Origin: an uncultured Ruminococcus sp.
GTDB taxonomy: Bacteria > Bacillota > Clostridia > Lachnospirales > Lachnospiraceae
Direction of reading: 5' to 3'
Length of the DNA: 5,472 nucleotides
Assembly: GCA_900555215.1 (NCBI GenBank)
Contig: USKR01000104.1
Coordinates: 1-5,472 of the forward strand
Below, piece by piece: positions 1-5,472 of this stretch (the first letter of the stretch is position 1; each line of letters begins with the position of its first letter). The position numbers and the translations under genes were made by a program. The notes under the pieces were generated by a model. It was not told the DNA's origin. It saw nothing but the letters and a program-made list of their open reading frames with translations, and made no database searches.

Positions 1-2013
1 CAGGCGCTCCTGGGAATTGACAGGCTCTCCCTCGCATTTCACGTAAGTATATTTCCCGTCGCTTCCTTCTATACGCGCTTTCTTATTGTCGCTGAGCATC
101 AGGTCGAAGATCCCGCGTATGCGCTTTTTCAGCTTTTCTGAATAGACCGGTGCCGCCACTTCCACCCGCTTCACCGTATTCCTGGTCATAAAATCCGCGG
201 ACCCGATATAATACTTCGTCCTCTCTCCACATCCGAAGATATAGATCCTGGAGTGTTCCAGGAATCTTCCGACAATGCTGATGACCCGGATATTCTCTGT
301 CTCGCCCGGCACGCCCGGGATCAGGCAGCAGATGCCTCTCACGATCATATCGACATGTACGCCCGCGCGTGAAGCCTCTGCCAGCTTATCCATGATCTTC
401 TTATCTGTAAGCGAGTTGAGCTTCAGCCCGATATACGCTTCCTCACCGTTCTGCACGCGGCGGATCTCTTCGTCGATCATATCGATCACTTTTGACTGGA
501 GACATTTCGGCGCCACAAGGAGATGTTCGGACTCCTCCACCGTCTCGCCCTTAGTCAGAGCCTGGAACACGCGTGTCGCCTCAAGCCCGATCTTTTCGTC
601 CGCTGTCATAAGGGAAAGATCTGTATACAGACGCGCTGTCTTTTCATTGTAATTGCCTGTACCGATCTGAGTGATATACTCCACGCCGTCGCGCCCCCGC
701 CTTGTGATCAGGCAGAGTTTAGAATGCACCTTAAACCCTTCCAGCCCATAAATGATCTGGCATCCCGCCTTCTCCAGCATACGTGACCAGCGGATATTAT
801 TTTCCTCGTCAAAACGAGCCCTCAGCTCTACGAGCACAACGACTTCCTTTCCGTTTTCCGCCGCCTCGCACAGCGCCTCTATCACCTTGCTCTGCTTCGC
901 CAGGCGGTACAGCGTCATCTTGATGGACACCACCCGGTCGTCCTCAGCCGCCTCGTTGAGCATATTCAGGAAAGGACGGATCGACTCATACGGATAGGAC
1001 AGCAGTTTGTCCTCCTGTCTGATCTGCTCCAGTATGCTCTCCCCGTCGCGGAAGTCCGGCGATTTCTGCGTGACTCTCTTATTGTAAAAGAGCTCCGGGT
1101 TCATGCGCAGCAGATCCTGGATCTGGAAGATAAAGGACACATCCAGGGGAGCTCTGCTCTTAAACACTCTCTCCGGGGATACATCCAGATACCGGCAGAG
1201 CGCTTCTACCACATTTCCTTCCATATCCCTGGACAGGTCCAGGCGGACAGGGGACAGCCTCTTCCTCTCCTTCATAAGATCCGCCATGAATTCTCTGTAA
1301 TCCAGATCTTCATCGTAGAGGGCATCCGCATCAATATCTGCATTTCTTACCACGCGGATCAGTGATTTGCCTTTAACTTTGTAGCCTTTAAATACTTTCC
1401 CGATATAGTGCAGGATCAAATCCTCCGAAAGCATGTACCTTCCTCTGCCTCCCGGAAGTTCGATCAGTCTCTCCACCATATTATTGGTACATGGGATTAT
1501 GCCCAGCCTCTCTTTTCCGCTCCTCGTCTCCAGAACTACGACCGCGTAGATATCTTTATTGCGCAGGAACGGGAACGGCTGTCTTTTACTCACGATAGTC
1601 GGGGAACTTAAGGGAACGATATTTCGGTTAAAGTGCTGTTCCAGATACTTCTTTTCCTCAGGGTCCGCACTCTGGAAATTGATGAGCTGTATCCCGTATC
1701 CCGCAACCTTCTTCATGAGATTCTGATACGCCTCATCTTTCCTTTTGTTCAGCCTTTTTACCTCTTTCAGGATTGCTTTGATCTGCTCCTCTGAGGTCAT
1801 ATTTGTCTTATTGTCCCTGATCTTCTTATTCAGCAGCATCTGATCCTGGAGAGATCCCACCCTGACCATAAAGAATTCATCCAGATTACTCTGATAGATG
1901 GAGACAAAAGTCATGCGCTCACAGAGCGGCACTTCCGGGTTTTCCGCCTCCTCCAGCACCCTTTCATTAAATTTCAGCCAGGACAGTTCTCTGTTCATGT
2001 ATATCTTTTCCAT
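1..2013 (-). CDS. ppk1: Polyphosphate kinase 1 (PPK1), C-terminus cut by window edge
   Basis: PPK1 reversibly transfers the gamma-phosphate of ATP to a growing inorganic polyphosphate chain through a phosphohistidine. The frame is open for 671 codons from the ATG at 2013 to the window edge. E. coli PPK1 has 688 residues, so probably only the last few tens are missing. Order: N-terminal helical domain (about 1-105, opening NRELSWLKFNERVL, with SNLDEFFMVRV at 42-52), head domain (about 115-310), then two phospholipase D-like domains C1 and C2. Catalytic His430 lies in GFKVHSKL and the second essential His is H587 in GRFLEHSRIYIF. N43, R370, R400, Y463 (GTGNYNEKTARLYTD) and R559 match the E. coli ATP and Mg sites N45, R375, R405, Y468 and R564. 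The offset is a constant five residues in the C-terminal half, so the catalytic core has no net indel. The start is supported by AAGGAG five bases upstream. It follows phoH2 by 73 bases on the same strand. No frameshift or missing key residue is seen, so it should be active. Confidence 0.97.
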   Translation of the reverse strand, partial: MEKIYMNRELSWLKFNERVLEEAENPEVPLCERMTFVSIYQSNLDEFFMVRVGSLQDQMLLNKKIRDNKTNMTSEEQIKAILKEVKRLNKRKDEAYQNLMKKVAGYGIQLINFQSADPEEKKYLEQHFNRNIVPLSSPTIVSKRQPFPFLRNKDIYAVVVLETRSGKERLGIIPCTNNMVERLIELPGGRGRYMLSEDLILHYIGKVFKGYKVKGKSLIRVVRNADIDADALYDEDLDYREFMADLMKERKRLSPVRLDLSRDMEGNVVEALCRYLDVSPERVFKSRAPLDVSFIFQIQDLLRMNPELFYNKRVTQKSPDFRDGESILEQIRQEDKLLSYPYESIRPFLNMLNEAAEDDRVVSIKMTLYRLAKQSKVIEALCEAAENGKEVVVLVELRARFDEENNIRWSRMLEKAGCQIIYGLEGFKVHSKLCLITRRGRDGVEYITQIGTGNYNEKTARLYTDLSLMTADEKIGLEATRVFQALTKGETVEESEHLLVAPKCLQSKVIDMIDEEIRRVQNGEEAYIGLKLNSLTDKKIMDKLAEASRAGVHVDMIVRGICCLIPGVPGETENIRVISIVGRFLEHSRIYIFGCGERTKYYIGSADFMTRNTVKRVEVAAPVYSEKLKKRIRGIFDLMLSDNKKARIEGSDGKYTYVKCEGEPVNSQERL

Positions 2014-2018
2014 ACTTT

Positions 2019-2024
2019 CTCCTT
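2019..2024 (-). promoter_or_regulatory. Ribosome binding site of ppk1
   Basis: AAGGAG (minus strand) ends five bases before the ATG at 2013. It is the only good Shine-Dalgarno match nearby and favours this ATG over the in-frame Met at residue 6. The rest of the 73-base gap (2014-2086) is A-rich and holds no convincing terminator hairpin. Confidence 0.8.
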
Positions 2025-2086
2025 TTGTATTACTTAAAATTTTTGTTTCCCTGTCATTGGGATTCTCATTTTCCCCGACATAGTTG

Positions 2087-3460
2087 TCACAGCCGCTTCA
2101 CCGCTTCCATTGCCAGCGCCGAACGCTCACACTCCCGGGCGCTCATCGTGATCTGCCAGCACAGAGGGCTTCCCTTCATATGCTCTGACGCGTAACTCAG
2201 CCCGTTGGTCCGCTCATCCAGAAACGACCGGTCGATCTGGTTCGGATCGCCGAGGAGAATGATCTTTGTGTCTTTCCCTGCTCTTGTGATAATTCCCTTG
2301 ATCTGATCAGGTGTCGTGTTCTGTGCCTCATCGATGATCAGATAGGTTTTTACAATTGACCGTCCCCGGATATAATTAAGCGCCTCTGCCTGAACCAGTC
2401 CCCTGGCAAAGATTTCTTCCACCTTGCCGCGAAGCTCTTCTTCATCATCATACCTCTCCTCTTCGCTGGAATCAATAAGCTGTTCAAGATTATCAATGAT
2501 CGGACGCATGAGCGGGGATATCTTCTCCTGTTCATCCCCGGGAAGGAATCCGATATCATCATCAAACTGGGCGTTCGGACGGCAGATCAGGATGCGCCGG
2601 TACTCGCCCGTCGGATGGTTCAGAAGCTTTTCAAGTCCCACCGCGAGGGAGTAAAATGTCTTACTCGTCCCCGCCATCCCTTTCACAATAACAAGAGGCG
2701 CCTTCTCCGCCGGCTGCATCAATGCCTCCTGCAGAAAATATTGTCCCGCATTTCTCGGCGTGATTCCATAGGGAGAACTCTTCCTGTACTCGAGTTTCTT
2801 TATCACTCCCTTTTCAACCCGGCCGAGATGTGTCTTTTTTGCAGACTGGTCTGCTTTCAGTATAACAAACTGATTTTCCACAAGCTCCGGCACACAGCTC
2901 TCGCCCTGGCGGTCAATGGCATAGACCATATCCGCGGGAATCCCTTTTTTCTTAAAATCTTTAAAAAGCGCTTCCGGCACATATAGCTCACACCTGCCGC
3001 TGTACTGATTTTCATGTTCCAGTACCTGCTCAGTGGTAAAATCTTCCGCGCAGATACCGAGGATCTGCGCCTTGATCCGGAGCAGGATATCCTTTGTGAC
3101 AAGAATCACCTGCTCCTCGCTTTTTCTGGAAAGTCCGAGGCACACCTTCAGTATCCGGTTATCCATCACCTCTGCAGACAATTCCTCAGGCAGCTCTACA
3201 TCCACAAAATTTTTTTCTACCCGAAGCGTTCCTCCGCCTTCAAGCGCCACGCCGCTGAGCATGTCTCCTTTCTGTCTGAGCTGTTCCAAACGGCGGATGC
3301 TCCGGCGGGCATTTGCTCCGATTTCCCCTTCCGCCTTTTTCAGATGATCCAGCTCTTCCAGCACGACCATGGGCAGCACTACGGAATTGTCCTCAAAATG
3401 ATCGATAGCATAGGGCGCCTGGATCAGAATGTTCGTATCCAGCACATAAATTTTAACCAT
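2087..3460 (-). CDS. PIN-PhoH family RNA helicase/ribonuclease ATPase (PhoH2, YlaK-like)
   Basis: This 457-residue protein joins an N-terminal PIN nuclease domain (about 1-145) to a C-terminal PhoH P-loop ATPase (about 230-455), the layout of PhoH2 proteins such as B. subtilis YlaK. PhoH2 proteins studied in actinobacteria unwind and cleave RNA with ATP; that role here is by homology. PIN acidic residues are visible: D8 (VLDTN), E35/E36 (VLEELDHL), D100 (MDNRIL) and D124 (VTKD). In the ATPase, Walker A is GMAGTSKT (261-268), the family signature IGFLPGDEQEKISP covers 303-316, Walker B is LIIDEAQN (374-381), LLGDPNQID covers 402-410, and NYIRGRS covers 362-368. The glycine normally before the Walker A lysine is Ser266. 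Length is normal for the family. The start is fixed by GAGAGGG seven bases upstream and by the PIN strand IYVLDTN, which begins at once. It probably shares a transcript with ppk1 downstream. The PhoH name does not by itself prove phosphate control. Confidence 0.94.
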   Translation of the reverse strand: MVKIYVLDTNILIQAPYAIDHFEDNSVVLPMVVLEELDHLKKAEGEIGANARRSIRRLEQLRQKGDMLSGVALEGGGTLRVEKNFVDVELPEELSAEVMDNRILKVCLGLSRKSEEQVILVTKDILLRIKAQILGICAEDFTTEQVLEHENQYSGRCELYVPEALFKDFKKKGIPADMVYAIDRQGESCVPELVENQFVILKADQSAKKTHLGRVEKGVIKKLEYRKSSPYGITPRNAGQYFLQEALMQPAEKAPLVIVKGMAGTSKTFYSLAVGLEKLLNHPTGEYRRILICRPNAQFDDDIGFLPGDEQEKISPLMRPIIDNLEQLIDSSEEERYDDEEELRGKVEEIFARGLVQAEALNYIRGRSIVKTYLIIDEAQNTTPDQIKGIITRAGKDTKIILLGDPNQIDRSFLDERTNGLSYASEHMKGSPLCWQITMSARECERSALAMEAVKRL

Positions 3461-3467
3461 ATGATAT

Positions 3468-3474
3468 CCCTCTC
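3468..3474 (-). promoter_or_regulatory. Ribosome binding site of the PIN-PhoH gene
   Basis: GAGAGGG (minus strand) lies seven bases before the ATG at 3460, good Gram-positive spacing. It supports the chosen start. Confidence 0.75.
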
Positions 3475-3490
3475 AGATTTACATTCTCCC

Positions 3491-3512
3491 CCGGCATAGT
3501 CAATATATCCGG
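3491..3512 (-). repeat. Small imperfect hairpin upstream of the PIN-PhoH gene
   Basis: CCGGATA and TATGCCGG (minus strand) can pair as seven base pairs with one bulged G around a 7-base loop, ending 16 bases before the Shine-Dalgarno sequence. No T-run follows, so it is not a standard terminator. It could be a leader element or a protein site, or chance. Confidence 0.3.
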
Positions 3513-3554
3513 AAAAGGCTATACTCATTTTATCTTATTCATGCATTCCGAAAA

Positions 3555-3581
3555 GTTATATCTATGTTAAATCCATGTAAA
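3555..3581 (-). promoter_or_regulatory. Weak candidate promoter for phoH2-ppk1
   Basis: TTTACA (3581-3576) and TATAAC (3560-3555) on the minus strand each match the sigma-A consensus at five of six bases, but the spacer is only 15 bases. It would start transcription near 3548 and give a leader of nearly 90 bases. Within the 178-base gap (3461-3638) this is the best candidate. The rest of the gap is AT-rich, with no gene and no clear terminator for the transporter upstream. Confidence 0.3.
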
Positions 3582-3638
3582 ACGCCATCTGGACCATAAT
3601 GTATGAACTTCTCTCCCTCATTGTTCTTTAATATTTTT

Positions 3639-4829
3639 TTACAGCACCGACTTCAGATCCTGTTTCTCAATCTTATGCCGGTCGGCATATCCTGTCAGGA
3701 TCAGGGTCAGCGCCCCGTCTCCTGTAATATTGCACGCAGTGCCGAAACTGTCCTGAAGCGCAAAGATCGTGAGCATCAGCGCCGTTCCGGTTGAATCAAA
3801 GCCCAGGATTCCCGTGATGAGACCGAGCGAAGCCATAACCGTACCTCCCGGGACTCCGGGCGCGCCAATAGCAAATATGCCCAGAAGCAGGCAGAACAGG
3901 ATCATGGTCCCGACAGACGGGATCTCACCGTAGAGAATCTGCGATACAGTCATCACAAAAAACACCTCTGTCAGAACAGAACCGCAAAGGTGGATATTGG
4001 CAAACAGAGGGATCCCAAAATCCACCATATCTTCACGCAGAGTTTTTGACTTCTTTGCACATCTCAGGGCAACCGCAAGCGTGGCAGCGGACGACATAGT
4101 CCCTGCCGCTGTGATATATGCAGGTCCGTAGTTCCGTATAACAGCCATCGGATTGCTCCGTGAATATATTCCTGCCGCTATATACAGGACAGCAAGCCAG
4201 ATAAAATGTCCCGCCATCACGATCAGGACGACCTTGATGAACACTGGCAGCTGTTTTGTGATCGTTCCCTCGTAAGAGAGCGCCCAGAAAGTAAAACCGA
4301 TAAATACAGGCAGGATCGGTATCACGATCCTGGTCACGACTTCAAGGACAATCTTATGAAGTTCTTCCAGAACGCCTGTGATCATTTCCGCTTTTGTCCA
4401 TGCAGCGGCAAGCCCTACCAATACAGAAAGGACCAGCGCGCTCATAACACTCATGATCTGTGGGATCTCAAGCCGGAACACCAGCTCAGGCAGCTCTTTC
4501 AAACCGTCTGTTTCCGTCACGACAGACAGGTGCGGAATCAGTCCGTATCCTGCGCCCATAGACAGAAGCGCTGCAAGTATGGATGACACATAAGCACAGA
4601 AAACCGCCGCTCCCAGCATGCGCGATGCATTTTTACCCAGCCTGGTGATGGATGGTGCGATAAACCCGATAATGATCAGCGGCACGCAGAAATTGATCAG
4701 CTCCCCGAGCACAAATTTCACTGTTACTACAATATTCATCAGCGCCGTTCCTGAAAGCTGTCCTGCAATAATGCCGATGACTACTCCGAGAAGCAGCCGG
4801 AACGGGAGGCTGGTAACTATTCTCTTCAT
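3639..4829 (-). CDS. DAACS-family sodium/proton-coupled amino acid or dicarboxylate symporter, divergent
   Basis: This 396-residue, strongly hydrophobic protein belongs to the SDF/DAACS family (GltPh, GltP, DctA, SstT), inner-membrane secondary carriers for amino acids or dicarboxylates, usually trimeric. The C-terminal core is ordered as expected: re-entrant hairpin HP1 with TMSSAATLA (244-252), TM7 with PLFANIHLCGS (274-284), hairpin HP2 with GAPGVPGGT (322-330), and TM8 with QDSFGTACNITGD (359-371). By motif alignment to GltPh, substrate-binding D394, T398, N401 and Na-binding D405 are kept as D360, T364, N367 and D371. R397, which binds an acidic side chain, is Gly363. The NMDGT motif is replaced by HLCGS, so N310 and D312 become H280 and C282. 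A classic glutamate or aspartate carrier is therefore unlikely. The substrate may be neutral or otherwise unusual and cannot be named. GAGAGG seven bases upstream supports the start. A LysR regulator gene lies just upstream on the same strand, with a promoter between. Confidence 0.93.
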   Translation of the reverse strand: MKRIVTSLPFRLLLGVVIGIIAGQLSGTALMNIVVTVKFVLGELINFCVPLIIIGFIAPSITRLGKNASRMLGAAVFCAYVSSILAALLSMGAGYGLIPHLSVVTETDGLKELPELVFRLEIPQIMSVMSALVLSVLVGLAAAWTKAEMITGVLEELHKIVLEVVTRIVIPILPVFIGFTFWALSYEGTITKQLPVFIKVVLIVMAGHFIWLAVLYIAAGIYSRSNPMAVIRNYGPAYITAAGTMSSAATLAVALRCAKKSKTLREDMVDFGIPLFANIHLCGSVLTEVFFVMTVSQILYGEIPSVGTMILFCLLLGIFAIGAPGVPGGTVMASLGLITGILGFDSTGTALMLTIFALQDSFGTACNITGDGALTLILTGYADRHKIEKQDLKSVL

Positions 4830-4836
4830 TTTATAA

Positions 4837-4842
4837 CCTCTC
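4837..4842 (-). promoter_or_regulatory. Ribosome binding site of the DAACS transporter
   Basis: GAGAGG (minus strand) sits seven bases before the ATG at 4829. A second purine-rich match, GGGAGG (4849-4844), lies farther out and overlaps the 3' arm of the leader hairpin. Confidence 0.7.
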
Positions 4843-4847
4843 TTCCT

Positions 4848-4891
4848 CCCTGCCGCCGCGGTCCCAGGCGCAGCCTTGCCGAGACGCAGGG
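4848..4891 (-). promoter_or_regulatory. Structured leader RNA of the transporter gene
   Basis: In the minus-strand transcript CCCTGC (4891-4886) pairs perfectly with GCAGGG (4853-4848). Inside it GTCTC (4885-4881) pairs with GGGAC (4865-4861, one G-U), and AGGC (4876-4873) pairs with GCCT (4869-4866) around a 3-base loop, about 15 base pairs in all. A competing fold pairs CTGCGCC (4873-4867) with GGCGGCAG (4857-4850) with one bulge. No T-run follows, so it is not a terminator. It ends just before the ribosome binding site. No known riboswitch class is recognised. Confidence 0.4.
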
Positions 4892-4894
4892 TTC

Positions 4895-4911
4895 ATAATA
4901 TGGCTTATTAT
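4895..4911 (-). promoter_or_regulatory. Perfect dyad overlapping the -10 box, candidate operator
   Basis: ATAATA, a 5-base spacer (AGCCA) and TATTAT form a perfect inverted repeat of 6-base arms. It covers five of the six -10 bases and the predicted transcription start, a position suited to repression. It is not a textbook LysR T-N11-A site, and AT-rich dyads arise easily at -10 boxes, so its role is inferred. Confidence 0.4.
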
Positions 4912-4935
4912 AATCAATACACGCTCAGCTGGCAA
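4907..4935 (-). promoter_or_regulatory. Sigma-A type promoter of the transporter gene
   Basis: On the minus strand TTGCCA (4935-4930, five of six to TTGACA) is followed after exactly 17 bases by a perfect TATAAT (4912-4907). Transcription should start near 4900, giving a leader of about 70 bases before the ATG at 4829. The -35 box begins four bases past the stop codon of the LysR-type gene, so the transporter can be expressed apart from its neighbour. Confidence 0.75.
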
Positions 4936-4938
4936 GGG

Positions 4939-5472
4939 TCAGCGGTATTCCAAATATTCCATAAACCGCTTCAGCATCGGAGATGCCCCCTTCTTCTCCT
5001 TCCAGGCAAGACCGATATTACGGTATGCCGGGAATTCCAGCTCCCGCGCCACGATCCGATACGGAATACGTTTCAAAATAAGTTCCGGAAGGATGCTGAT
5101 TCCCAGCCCGCTCTCTACCATAGCCATGATCGCATAATCATCCCATGTAGTGAAATGTACTTTCGGACTGAGACCGCTTCTCTCGAAAATTTCCGATACT
5201 TCTGCCTTTGCTCCTTTTTCCAGCAGCATGAAAGGTTCCCTGCACAGCGCGGATACAGGAATCTTTTCCAGCGCCGCCAGGGGATGTCCCTCCGGCAGCA
5301 CGACCAGCAGCCTGTCCTGCTCCAGAAATAGCGAATCCAGCGCCTTCCGGGCAGGCAGCCGCAGAAATCCGCAGTCCACTCTCCCTTCCTCGATCCACGT
5401 CTCTATCTCTGTATAATCTCCCAGGATAAGTTCATAATCGATACCCGGATATTCTTTCTGGAATTCCCGGAT
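4939..5472 (-). CDS. LysR-family transcriptional regulator, N-terminus cut by window edge
   Basis: The visible 177 residues are most of the periplasmic-binding-protein-like effector domain of a LysR-type regulator. These proteins are usually about 295 residues, so the winged helix-turn-helix and linker helix lie beyond 5472. The frame is open from the edge to the TGA at 4939. Typical features, in visible numbering: PGIDYELILGDYTEIETWIEEGRVDCGF (10-36 region), where LysR proteins read the ligand-binding cleft; LVVLPEGHPLA (56-66); and MAMVESGLGISILPE (116-130), the second-subdomain signature near the effector site. The GTG at 5379 is an internal Val codon (GRVDCGF), not a start. The gene sits directly upstream of the DAACS transporter on the same strand, 109 bases away, so it probably controls that transporter in response to the transported compound or a metabolite. 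The effector is unknown. LysR genes are more often divergent from their targets. Confidence 0.93.
   Translation of the reverse strand: MREFQKEYPGIDYELILGDYTEIETWIEEGRVDCGFLRLPARKALDSLFLEQDRLLVVLPEGHPLAALEKIPVSALCREPFMLLEKGAKAEVSEIFERSGLSPKVHFTTWDDYAIMAMVESGLGISILPELILKRIPYRIVARELEFPAYRNIGLAWKEKKGASPMLKRFMEYLEYR

Noticed and set aside
2029..2057. Promoter-like ATGACA, 17 bases, AGTAAT upstream of ppk1
   Set aside because: The -10 match is four of six, and the start point would fall near 2022, inside the ppk1 ribosome binding site, leaving an unusable leader. Chance is likelier in an A-rich gap.
3014..3499. Plus-strand open frame of 161 codons opposite the PIN-PhoH gene
   Set aside because: It lies antisense to a clearly recognised gene, its translation resembles no family I know, and there is no supporting ribosome binding site. 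The same applies to plus-strand frames at 275-652, 2615-2986, 4206-4586 and 4876-5331.
3475..3505. TTGACT as a -35 box close to the PIN-PhoH start
   Set aside because: No acceptable -10 follows at 16-18 bases; the best, TAAATC, matches three of six, and it would start next to the ribosome binding site.
3600..3640. Possible terminator after the transporter (A-rich tract after the stop codon)
   Set aside because: On the transcribed strand the tract is poly-A after the stop, not a GC hairpin followed by a T-run, so it is not a Rho-independent terminator.
4874..4937. Inverted repeat CCTTGCC / GGCAAGG, 7-base arms 50 bases apart
   Set aside because: One arm overlaps the -35 box and lies upstream of the predicted transcript start, so it cannot form an RNA stem from that promoter. 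The arms are short and far apart. A looping operator is possible but unsupported.
5138..5398. Second minus-strand frame within the LysR-type gene
   Set aside because: It is out of frame with the clear LysR effector domain and has no recognisable features.

Overview
The window reads as chromosomal DNA from a Gram-positive anaerobe of the Clostridia, most likely Lachnospiraceae-like. This is inferred from protein style (a PPK1 with many Lys/Arg/Glu residues, a PIN-PhoH ATPase), strong purine-rich ribosome binding sites, mid-range GC and mixed use of AGA/AGG, CGC and ATA codons. No marker gene fixes the species. All four genes lie on the minus strand, so transcription runs from high to low coordinates. 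Two genes are cut by the window edges. I see no mobile element, CRISPR array, tRNA or rRNA.

In transcription order: (1) 5472-4939, the C-terminal 177 residues of a LysR-type regulator whose DNA-binding domain lies outside the window. (2) 4938-4830, a 109-base gap with a near-consensus sigma-A promoter (TTGCCA, 17 bases, TATAAT), a perfect 6+6 dyad over the -10 and start region, and a leader of about 70 bases that can fold strongly. (3) 4829-3639, a 396-residue transporter of the dicarboxylate/amino acid:cation symporter (DAACS, SDF) family whose substrate and sodium motifs depart from the well-studied members. (4) 3638-3461, a 178-base gap with no clear terminator and only a weak promoter candidate. 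(5) 3460-2087, a 457-residue PIN-PhoH (PhoH2, YlaK-like) protein combining an RNase-type PIN domain with a PhoH ATPase. (6) 2086-2014, a 73-base gap, then (7) 2013-1, polyphosphate kinase 1 with all catalytic residues visible and only the extreme C-terminus missing.

The genes form two probable units. The regulator and transporter look like a LysR-controlled uptake system, although the usual divergent arrangement is absent. phoH2 and ppk1 are close and co-directional with no terminator between them, so co-transcription is likely. This would link an RNA helicase/nuclease with polyphosphate synthesis, possibly in stress or phosphate adaptation. No wholly new system is evident. The points most worth checking are the transporter's altered binding-site residues, its promoter, dyad and structured leader, and the PhoH protein's unusual Walker A motif.
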